The notes beneath the pieces are model-generated. The model worked only from the letters and a program-made list of their open reading frames with translations. It was not told where the DNA came from and ran no database searches. 7,888 nucleotides of DNA from Patescibacteria group bacterium (lineage in GTDB: Bacteria; Patescibacteriota; UBA1384; CAILIB01): the NCBI GenBank assembly GCA_018968785.1, contig JAGWZN010000031.1:1-7888 (forward strand). The letters run 5' to 3'. The translations under genes and the position numbers were made by a program. Position 1 is the first letter of the stretch, and each line of letters opens with the position of its first letter. This document shows, one piece after another, positions 1 through 5,415 of this stretch.

Positions 1-46
1 TTTACTCCCGCCGCTTTCGGTTGAAGAGGGAGTTGTCACAGACAAT

Positions 47-1522
47 ATGAACATCTCGACCTATGATGATACCCTCGTCTACCTCCGGCAGTTCATTCCG
101 CCTCCGGGTTGGATGGAACGTAAAGGATACATCCGCGACCGGGCTTTTTTTCTTTTGGATCAGCTCGGCGCCCCTCAAGAGAAGATACCGGTCATCCATC
201 TCGCCGGAACATCGGGAAAAGGATCAACCGCTTATCTGATTAGCCATCTGTTAATCGCGCACGGTCAAAAAGTCGGCCTGCATCTTTCCCCTCATCTCTT
301 TGACATCCGGGAACGACTCCAGATCAACGAACGCTGGATACCGGAAGACCGGTTCGTCCGGCTGGTCGCCGATCTGATGCCGGCAATTAAAAAAACCGAA
401 GCCGCCGGACATGGCCAACCGACCCTTTTTGAGATTCTCACCGCTCTAGCCTACCGATATTTCGCGGAAGAAGCAGTGGATTTCGCGGTCATGGAAACCG
501 GATTGGGCGGCCTGCATGACGCCACCAATACGGTCCGCCGATCAGATAAGATTGCCGTTATCACCCGGATCGGCTTCGATCATACCGAAATCCTCGGACA
601 TACCTTGGCGGAGATTGCTGAACAGAAAGCGGGAATTATCTTACCCGGAAATCCGGTCATCTCCTCTCCTCAGGAGAGCGAAGCGGCGCACGTGATTCAG
701 AAAGCCGCCCGGGAAGCGGGGAGTGAGCCTATATTCATCCAGCCAAACACTAATTATACCGCTCTCACCCTGACGCCCACTTCCAGCCGTTTCAATTTTA
801 CTGACGGAAACGTAAATCTGCCGGATCTGAATCTCTCAATGACCGGCAACCACCAGATTGAAAACGCCAGCGTTGCTCTGGCAGCTCTCTCCGCCATCTC
901 CCGGCAAGACCGGCTGACCATTCAGGAAGACGCTGTTCGAGCCGCGCTCTCAACCGCCCACTTTCCCGGCCGGTTCGATATTTACCAAACCGCGCAACGG
1001 ATTATCATTTTAGATGCCGCCCACAACCCTCAGAAAATCGCTCGTTTAACCGAGACGCTTGTCACCCTTTACCCCGGTCAAACGTTCGATTTTCTGCTGG
1101 CGTTTAAGAAAAATAAAGACGTAAAACAGTGTCTTTCCACGCTCGTTCCCTTGGCGCGACAGATCTATCTGACCGCTTTCGATATGACCCAGGAGCAGAC
1201 CGCTCGCTCTTATCCGCCGTCCGAACTGGCGGACATTCTGGACGAGCTGGGATTTCACCGCCACCGGCAAGTGGATGACCTATACGCCGATCTTCCCAAT
1301 CTGGCCAATTCAGCTTCCGTCCCCCTGGTGATCACCGGTTCCATCTTCTTGCTCAGCCTGATTTATCCGCGCCTTACGCTCCTTTCGCCGTCGAAACAGC
1401 TCCCAGATAATAAACACGAAGCCAACCGAAAAAGAGGCGGAGATCAGCACTCGCAAAATGGCGTAATGCGCCCAAAAGTAGATAATCTTGCGGGTAATCG
1501 CCAGGGAAATAACATTAAATAG
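47..1522 (+). CDS. folC: Bifunctional folylpolyglutamate synthase / dihydrofolate synthase (FolC)
   Basis: Cytoplasmic Mur-ligase-family enzyme that joins glutamate to dihydropteroate or folates using ATP. The 491 residues show the family motifs in order: P-loop GTSGKGST (54-61), the SPHL...RERLQIN loop (81-94), METGLGG.HDATN (149-161), HTEILG...AEQKAGI (179-197, with K194 in the place of the lysine that is carbamylated in the family), TGNHQIENASVALAAL (267-282), PGRFDI (307-312) and LDAAHNP (322-328, usually DGAHNP). The usual C-terminal end, around VITGSIFLLSLI, falls near residue 440. About 50 further, strongly hydrophilic residues follow and are antisense to the convergent DedA-family gene. 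The frame is open upstream to base 2, so a longer N-terminus outside the window is possible. ATG 47 fits the family start, but GAGGGAG (26-32) lies rather far from it. Identity is firm; the exact start is less so. Confidence 0.95.
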   Translation: MNISTYDDTLVYLRQFIPPPGWMERKGYIRDRAFFLLDQLGAPQEKIPVIHLAGTSGKGSTAYLISHLLIAHGQKVGLHLSPHLFDIRERLQINERWIPEDRFVRLVADLMPAIKKTEAAGHGQPTLFEILTALAYRYFAEEAVDFAVMETGLGGLHDATNTVRRSDKIAVITRIGFDHTEILGHTLAEIAEQKAGIILPGNPVISSPQESEAAHVIQKAAREAGSEPIFIQPNTNYTALTLTPTSSRFNFTDGNVNLPDLNLSMTGNHQIENASVALAALSAISRQDRLTIQEDAVRAALSTAHFPGRFDIYQTAQRIIILDAAHNPQKIARLTETLVTLYPGQTFDFLLAFKKNKDVKQCLSTLVPLARQIYLTAFDMTQEQTARSYPPSELADILDELGFHRHRQVDDLYADLPNLANSASVPLVITGSIFLLSLIYPRLTLLSPSKQLPDNKHEANRKRGGDQHSQNGVMRPKVDNLAGNRQGNNIK

Positions 1523-1954
1523 CACGGTCCCGATCGCCGTCAGAACAATAAACGGCAGCGGTTTCACCTCGGCAATACCGGCCACATACGAGCTCCATGG
1601 CCGGACATAGCCAATCAGCCGGGTACTAAACACGGTGATATTCCCATATTTGTCATACCAACCGGCAATCTTTTTCTGCACATCGGTTAGATCACGGGCG
1701 TGTTGCAGTTTAGTGGCGATTTTCCGGCCGAGCAGATAAGATAGCAGCGCACCAAACATATGGCCGGCAGTCAGCGCCAGCAGCACCCGGGCGTACGATG
1801 ACGTCCCCTGCTCGATCCGAATCTGGCCGAGAATATACGCCGGCTCGGTCGGCATGGGAACACCGATGTTTTCCAGCGCCACTAGAGCGAACATCCCCAG
1901 CAGACCGTACTTATTCAGCAGGAAAGAAAAAGCGTGAAAGATGGTGTGGTACAT
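1310..1954 (-). CDS. DedA/SNARE-associated family inner-membrane protein
   Basis: Polytopic membrane protein of 214 residues. Well-studied DedA relatives act in membrane homeostasis and undecaprenyl-phosphate or lipid translocation; the substrate of this one is unknown. Family marks are ALENIGVPMPTEP (26-38), G-rich GALLSYLLGR (68-77), and TRLIGYVRPWSSYVAGIAEVKPLPF (111-135, written here in part: R112, R118, P119, G126). Hydrophobic segments lie near residues 15-45, 56-76, 132-154 and 164-185, and the end is basic then acidic. I chose ATG at 1954-1952. The same frame stays open further upstream, but that extension would run antisense into the divergent DUF2207 gene and has no family similarity. 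A promoter sits directly upstream. The last 70 codons overlap folC on the other strand, and the tail after the last helix (about 186-214) looks non-conserved. Confidence 0.9.
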   Translation of the reverse strand: MYHTIFHAFSFLLNKYGLLGMFALVALENIGVPMPTEPAYILGQIRIEQGTSSYARVLLALTAGHMFGALLSYLLGRKIATKLQHARDLTDVQKKIAGWYDKYGNITVFSTRLIGYVRPWSSYVAGIAEVKPLPFIVLTAIGTVLFNVISLAITRKIIYFWAHYAILRVLISASFSVGFVFIIWELFRRRKERKARINQAEQEDGTGDHQGDGS

Positions 1955-1971
1955 GGGAAGGCTTTGGCTAT

Positions 1972-2000
1972 AGTATACTAGAGAAAATAAGGATTGGTAA
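1972..2000 (-). promoter_or_regulatory. Promoter of the DedA-family gene, with palindromic -10
   Basis: On the minus strand TTACCA (2000-1995; 4 of 6 matches to TTGACA) is followed by a 17-nt spacer and TATACT (1977-1972; 5 of 6 matches to TATAAT). A start of transcription near 1965 would leave a leader of only about 10 nt before ATG 1954, with no clear Shine-Dalgarno. The -10 lies in the perfect palindrome TAGTATACTA (1971-1980), so TATACT is also read on the plus strand at 1974-1979, towards the DUF2207 gene. No good plus-strand -35 is visible at 16-18 nt spacing. Confidence 0.5.
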
Positions 2001-2005
2001 TACGC

Positions 2006-3487
2006 ATGCCCGACATGTCTTTTCATTTGCCCGCTTCTCGACGCGCCGCCATTGCTCTGCCGGTATCGGTGTTTCTCCTGGTTTTCGCGGGCGCTCTGCT
2101 GGCTGTTATTTTGGCGACTTTTATTCTTCAAACCGTTTTGAGCGGCCGACAGCTTGAGCCGACACCGTCCACGGTGACTATTAACCGGAATGGGAGCGTC
2201 TATCAGGGAGACCGATTGGTCGGTTGGGCGACCGGTACCGCTGCCGGCACTCAGGTCAGCCTGAGCTTGGAAGACGCCTCCGATACCGACCTCGGGTATA
2301 ATCTCCGTCTTAATCTGCCGGCCGGCGTCAATACCAGCCAGGTGACTGCTCAGTTTATATCGATCCAATCATCCGCCGGGATGACTGCTCAACCGGTTAC
2401 TTCGACTATGCTGGCGATCAGTACCGTTCCGCTGATTCCCGAATCGCATACGCGGCTCTCCCTTTCCTTTACAGCCGGATCGCTGCGGATTCCCTGGTAT
2501 ATTACCCTCGGTTCGTTTATTAAAACTATTTCACCGCTGACCGCCCTAACCTTTACCCTCTTACTGTTCCTGCTTACGTATCTGTATTTCCTGATCGTGA
2601 CCAAACGGCCGCGCCCGCCGGCATCTCTGGCGCCATTTCCCAGTCCGCCCGGCGGATTGCGACCATTGGAGATGTCGATTATTCTCACCGGCACGGTCAG
2701 TGAGACCGGAGTAGCGGCTCTGGTGTATAATCTGGCCCAGCGCGGATACTGGCATATTATCCGGCAGGGTGATGAGGTGTTCTTCCTGCGGCGTGCCACC
2801 GATAAGCAACTTCTGCCGTATGAAGAGAAGATTGTTAATCTGTTTTCGCCAATCGGCCAGCCGCCGTTCTCATTGAGCGAAGTGGTCGATTCCATTACTG
2901 GTGACATCTTTTCCGATCTGGTCGGTACGATTTACATTGAGATGTACGACCGGCTCACCCAGTGGGGGTATTTTAGGGAAAATCCGCGCCTGCTGCATTT
3001 GCGGTATAAGACAATCGGCATTATTTTACAGTTTGGCGGTCTGATCCAGGCGGCAGTTAGTTACTTTTTATTTAATAATCAGGCACCCGCTCTGGTCATT
3101 CTCGGTTTGGCTTTTTACATTGTCGGGGTACTGGTGTACACCGCCGGCTACCGGATTCTCCCGCTTAACCGCCTGGGTAAGCGGCTGACCGTCGAATGCC
3201 TCCGGTTCAAGCAGTACATCTCCGACCCCAAACCAATTAATGAGGAAGAGGGAACGGACGGACTGCAGACTTCTCTGCTGTATGACTATCTCCCCTACGC
3301 TCTGGTTACCGGCACAGTTCGGGGCTGGTTTAATCGGTTTGCCGGCCAGCCGCTGTACGTCCCATCCTGGTACTCATCCAGCTTTGATTACACCTTAACG
3401 CCCGAGCAGTTTATTTCTCAGATTGAGGAGATTATTTCCGGCTGGGGGAACGTGTTTATTCAGCAAAAGGATCCGAATGTCGACTAA
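2006..3487 (+). CDS. DUF2207-type membrane protein
   Basis: Predicted membrane protein of 493 residues and unknown function. Layout: a transmembrane helix at about 16-45; an extracytoplasmic beta-rich region (about 50-170) like the N-terminal DUF2207 domain; a second helix (177-199); a Pro-rich stretch (201-219); a cytoplasmic winged-helix-like part with ILTGTVSETGVAALVYNLAQ (226-245); then a helix pair at about 336-356 and 360-381; and a C-terminal segment with LRFKQYI...DYLPYALVTG...WFNRFAG...PSWY, the typical DUF2207 ending. ATG 2006 has AAGGA at 1989-1993, a longish 12-nt spacing; TTG 1994 in the same frame is too close to that site. It is divergent from the DedA-family gene and overlaps the signal peptidase gene by 11 nt, suggesting one operon. 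The family call rests on the C-terminal pattern. Confidence 0.8.
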   Translation: MPDMSFHLPASRRAAIALPVSVFLLVFAGALLAVILATFILQTVLSGRQLEPTPSTVTINRNGSVYQGDRLVGWATGTAAGTQVSLSLEDASDTDLGYNLRLNLPAGVNTSQVTAQFISIQSSAGMTAQPVTSTMLAISTVPLIPESHTRLSLSFTAGSLRIPWYITLGSFIKTISPLTALTFTLLLFLLTYLYFLIVTKRPRPPASLAPFPSPPGGLRPLEMSIILTGTVSETGVAALVYNLAQRGYWHIIRQGDEVFFLRRATDKQLLPYEEKIVNLFSPIGQPPFSLSEVVDSITGDIFSDLVGTIYIEMYDRLTQWGYFRENPRLLHLRYKTIGIILQFGGLIQAAVSYFLFNNQAPALVILGLAFYIVGVLVYTAGYRILPLNRLGKRLTVECLRFKQYISDPKPINEEEGTDGLQTSLLYDYLPYALVTGTVRGWFNRFAGQPLYVPSWYSSSFDYTLTPEQFISQIEEIISGWGNVFIQQKDPNVD

Positions 3488-3953
3488 GACCGGTTTTTCT
3501 ATCGTCCGCTCGCTTCGTTATCTGCACGCTCTGTTGGGCTGGCTGGCGACCTTGTTCGTCATTGCGATTGGCGTTAATAGCTTTGTCCTGACCACCTACA
3601 CCGTCGACGGACACAGTATGGAGCCAACCCTGAAGAATGGTGAGCATTTGGGCGTTTCCTTGCTCACGTACGATCTGTTCCGACCTCAGTTGGGCGATGT
3701 GGTAATTGTCACCTATGCCGGCGATCCGACTGTGCATTTTGTGAAACGGATCGAGGGGATTCCCGGCGACATGGTGCAGTATCAGGGAGAGCCATTGCCA
3801 CTCGGTCCCAGTCAGTATTTCGTGGTTGGAGATAACCGCGACCACAGCACCGATTCCCGTGTTTTTGGTCCGGTCAACCGATCGCAAATCCTCGGCAAGG
3901 TGGTGTTTCCCTTCTCGTTAAAAAACGGTGATCCCGGCCCGCCGAGTCAGTAA
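3477..3953 (+). CDS. lepB: Type I signal peptidase (S26 family), compact form
   Basis: Membrane-bound serine protease that removes signal peptides from exported proteins. It has 158 residues: one N-terminal transmembrane anchor (about 17-40), the catalytic serine in GHSMEPTL (S47), the general-base lysine in HFVKRIEGIPGD (K90), and the conserved VVGDNRDHSTDSRVFGPV block (116-133). It has only the catalytic core and lacks the large second beta domain of the Escherichia coli enzyme, as in many Gram-positive or small-genome bacteria. ATG 3477 was chosen because AAAGGA (3466-3471) lies 5 nt before it and the anchor follows at once; upstream in-frame codons lie inside the DUF2207 gene. The 11-nt overlap with that gene suggests translational coupling. 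The proteins encoded at 5416-7371 and 7465-7888 have cleavage sites it could cut. Confidence 0.93.
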   Translation: MSTKTGFSIVRSLRYLHALLGWLATLFVIAIGVNSFVLTTYTVDGHSMEPTLKNGEHLGVSLLTYDLFRPQLGDVVIVTYAGDPTVHFVKRIEGIPGDMVQYQGEPLPLGPSQYFVVGDNRDHSTDSRVFGPVNRSQILGKVVFPFSLKNGDPGPPSQ

Positions 3954-3980
3954 TTTGCTCTAATAGGCCGCCTACGATTA

Positions 3981-4044
3981 CAGGAACGACATGTTTGGAT
4001 AGATTTCAAGGAAAGTCCGAATACCGGACGATATGTCATTCCTG
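3981..4044. repeat. Nested inverted repeat between the signal peptidase gene and the tRNA
   Basis: Arms CAGGAACGACATGT (3981-3994) and ATATGTCATTCCTG (4031-4044) match at 12 of 14 positions as an inverted repeat, and one of the two others can wobble-pair on either strand. Inside the 36-nt spacer is a perfect 5-bp hairpin, GTCCG (4015-4019) and CGGAC (4025-4029) around AATAC. No T-run follows on the plus strand (CTTACCTCTTTCTC), so it is not a standard intrinsic terminator. It could be a structured RNA, a 3'-end processing or stability element of the DUF2207-signal peptidase transcript, or a tiny mobile-element relic. The rest of the 130-nt gap shows only a weak possible tRNA promoter. Confidence 0.6.
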
Positions 4045-4083
4045 CTTACCTCTTTCTCTTATTTCTGTTATCGTAAGGCCAAT

Positions 4084-4159
4084 GCGCCTATAGCTCAGCG
4101 GATAGAGCGACTGCCTTCGGAGCAGTAGGTCGGGGGTCCGAATCCCTCTGGGCGCGCCA
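4084..4159 (+). tRNA. trnR: tRNA-Arg (anticodon UCG)
   Basis: Complete 76-nt cloverleaf with an encoded CCA. The acceptor stem GCGCCTA/TGGGCGC has one G-U pair, and T8 A9 follow. The D arm is GCTC/GAGC around AGCGGATA. The anticodon stem ACTGC/GCAGT holds loop CTTCGGA, so positions 34-36 are TCG, reading CGA and probably CGG. The variable loop is AGGTC, the T stem GGGGG/CCCTC has one G-U pair, and the discriminator is G. The T loop is TCCGAAT, so position 55 is C where almost all tRNAs have U (pseudouridine). A poor promoter can be drawn at TTACCT (4046-4051) and TATCGT (4069-4074), spacing 17, which would start transcription close to the mature 5' end. The 3' end is repeated downstream at 4287-4309. 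Confidence 0.95.
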
Positions 4160-4161
4160 TT
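4139..4161 (+). repeat. Direct repeat, copy 1: 3' end of tRNA-Arg (att-like)
   Basis: This 23-bp segment begins CGAATCCCTC in the T loop and ends GCGCCATT just past the CCA. It is repeated without mismatch at 4287-4309. Perfect repetition of a tRNA 3' end, from T loop to CCA, is the usual form of an attachment core used by tyrosine-recombinase elements. This copy completes the functional tRNA. Identity and positions are read directly; the attachment-site role is inferred. Confidence 0.75.
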
Positions 4162-4169
4162 ACTTGAAC

Positions 4170-4207
4170 CTGGTTATTAGAAAAGACTCAGATAATAGAA
4201 AAACCAG
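4170..4207 (+). repeat. Bulged hairpin downstream of tRNA-Arg
   Basis: CTGGT (4170-4174) pairs with ACCAG (4203-4207), and TATTA (4175-4179) pairs with TAATA (4193-4197), with a GAAAA bulge on the 3' side and a 13-nt loop. It would form in the tRNA trailer if transcription continues past the tRNA. Its role is unknown. Confidence 0.4.
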
Positions 4208-4251
4208 AGGGATGAGGGTACCATTGTCCCGCCAGGGCGCTTCGCAGCGAG

Positions 4252-4270
4252 AAAGCTCCGGGGGGCTTTT
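4252..4270 (+). terminator. Terminator-like hairpin after tRNA-Arg
   Basis: AAAGCTC (4252-4258) pairs with GGGCTTT (4263-4269), a 7-bp stem with one G-U pair and a CGGG loop. The A-rich 5' side, GC-rich top and T-rich 3' side resemble an intrinsic terminator, but the T-run is only TTTT and is then followed by AAGCC. It would end the tRNA transcript before the DUF711 gene, though perhaps only partly. Confidence 0.45.
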
Positions 4271-4286
4271 AAGCCAGAAGTCAGAT

Positions 4287-4309
4287 CGAATCCCTCTGGG
4301 CGCGCCATT
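4287..4309 (+). repeat. Direct repeat, copy 2: duplicated tRNA-Arg 3' end
   Basis: Perfect copy of 4139-4161, 148 bp downstream of it and in the same orientation. The match starts at C56 of the T loop; just before it the sequence differs (AGAT here, GGTC in the tRNA). It ends 10 nt before the start codon of the DUF711 gene, so the insertion or duplication placed new DNA directly upstream of that gene. Confidence 0.75.
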
Positions 4310-4319
4310 TTCTTTTATT

Positions 4320-5333
4320 ATGGAAAAGATTGTTCGTACCGTCTGCCTCTTTTCGACACAAGCCGGCCAAAAAGAGATGGATCGCCTTGGCCGACTGGAA
4401 ACTACTCTGATAGGCGCCGGTTATTCGGTTCAAACCAAGCGAATCTGCCTCAATCATCCTGACGCGCCGTATGACGAGACAGAACTGTCAAGGCAGAGTA
4501 TCCTACTTGGACTAGGCAGCCTACGCAGCGACGAGTTTCAACGAGTCCGGGGCCGCTTTCTCTCATCTGACAATGCAGCAATTAATCTTGATCTCACCCG
4601 GGGAATAATCGGATCGAAACAGGTTGAAATCCTCTTCCAGATAATCGCTGCCCGTCCGGCTAAAACGTTTGAATTCGCCTATACCTTCCACGGCCCCGCT
4701 TCCACTCCTTATTTTCCGTCGGCGCGTTACCAAAAAGAGGGGTTTAGTCTTGGCTTGCAACCGACCAATCTGGCAGCCGGCTGTGATTCCCTGGACGAAT
4801 GGCTTGATCGGCTAAAATCGGTCTGGAACGAAATCGCCACCTTATTTCACCCTGAACCCGACTTCCTCGGCATTGACTCCTCCGTTGCCCCGCTCTTTGA
4901 AGGTGATAGTAGTCTGGTTCACTTCACGCGAAGGCTCAAGGGTAGCTTCTCCGCCTCCGTCACTACCGATTTTTATACCCGTCTGACCCGTTTTATTAAG
5001 GAAGAGAACCCTTATCCGGTCGGTCTATGCGGTCTGATGCTGCCCTGTCTGGAAGATTTCGAGTTGGCAGAGGAGTATGAAAATGGAAATTTGACCCTAG
5101 AGCGTAATCTTTTTCTAAGCCTGCACTCCGGTTTGGGTATCGATACGTATCCGATCGGTATTGATGAGAGAAAGGAACGGGTGCTGGAGATTCTACGACT
5201 GACGCAAGCACTGAGTAATAAATACCAAAAGCCGCTGGCTATTCGGTTTGTTTCTGACGGCAAAGCCCGGATCGGCCAAAAAACCGATTTTCAGAACCCC
5301 TATCTAAAAGATGTCACGGTCCGTCCGCTCTAA
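4320..5333 (+). CDS. DUF711 / UPF0210 family protein
   Basis: Protein of 337 residues with no established function. Structures from the family have a fold related to pyruvate formate-lyase, but a role has not been settled, and I see no glycyl-radical motif. The match is clearest in the second half: FLGIDSSVAPLF (182-193), GLCGLMLPCLEDFELAEEY (235-253), LSLHSGLGIDTYPIG (266-280) and KPLAIRF...KTDFQNPYLKDVTV (304-334). The first part (EKIVRTVCLFSTQAGQ) also fits the family start. ATG 4320 is chosen on that basis. No Shine-Dalgarno lies upstream, because the sequence there is the tRNA-end repeat plus a T-rich decanucleotide. The frame continues open to TTG 4164, but through non-coding repeat DNA. 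It stands alone, with non-coding gaps on both sides. Confidence 0.85.
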   Translation: MEKIVRTVCLFSTQAGQKEMDRLGRLETTLIGAGYSVQTKRICLNHPDAPYDETELSRQSILLGLGSLRSDEFQRVRGRFLSSDNAAINLDLTRGIIGSKQVEILFQIIAARPAKTFEFAYTFHGPASTPYFPSARYQKEGFSLGLQPTNLAAGCDSLDEWLDRLKSVWNEIATLFHPEPDFLGIDSSVAPLFEGDSSLVHFTRRLKGSFSASVTTDFYTRLTRFIKEENPYPVGLCGLMLPCLEDFELAEEYENGNLTLERNLFLSLHSGLGIDTYPIGIDERKERVLEILRLTQALSNKYQKPLAIRFVSDGKARIGQKTDFQNPYLKDVTVRPL

Positions 5334-5368
5334 TACTCATTCCTTCTTGTGGTAGCCCGATATGAGTA
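5334..5368. repeat. Weak inverted repeat after the DUF711 gene
   Basis: TACTCAT (5334-5340) is the exact reverse complement of ATGAGTA (5362-5368), with a 21-nt loop, starting right after the TAA stop. There is no T-run. It may stabilise or end the transcript; chance occurrence is also possible. Nothing else stands out in the gap before the next gene apart from its ribosome site. Confidence 0.3.
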
Positions 5369-5415
5369 GGGCCGATTCAATGCTCAGCTTGCTTTCAGCT
5401 AAGGAGTATGGGTAA

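Larger units (their letters stand above)
4162..4286. other. 125-bp non-coding remnant between tRNA-end repeats
   Basis: This stretch is too short for an integrase or any known element backbone. It holds a bulged hairpin (4170-4207), an inverted 10-nt copy of part of the repeat (CCAGAGGGAT, 4204-4213), a small CGCT/AGCG hairpin (4238-4249) and a terminator-like hairpin (4252-4269). One frame is open from TTG 4164 into the DUF711 gene, but that stretch has no recognisable protein character and no ribosome site. It may be the scar of a largely deleted integrated element, a minimal non-autonomous element, or the decayed 3' half of a second tRNA-Arg: AGAAGTCAGATCGAATCC resembles a variable loop and T arm. 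The sequence alone cannot decide. Confidence 0.5.

Noticed and set aside
1..46. End of a preceding gene (frame 1 stops at TGA 22-24)
   Set aside because: Only seven codons are visible, too few to support a coding call; another frame is open into folC.
1955..2368. N-terminal extension of the DedA-family frame by 138 residues on the minus strand
   Set aside because: It runs antisense through the start of the DUF2207 gene, shows no family similarity, and would skip a good promoter and the natural start at 1954.
2389..2907. 172-residue frame on the minus strand within the DUF2207 gene
   Set aside because: Antisense shadow of a coding region, low-complexity basic composition, no start signal.
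4164..4319. 52-residue N-terminal extension of the DUF711 protein from TTG 4164
   Set aside because: It would translate the tRNA-end repeat and hairpins, has no ribosome site, and goes beyond the usual family start at MEKIVRTV.
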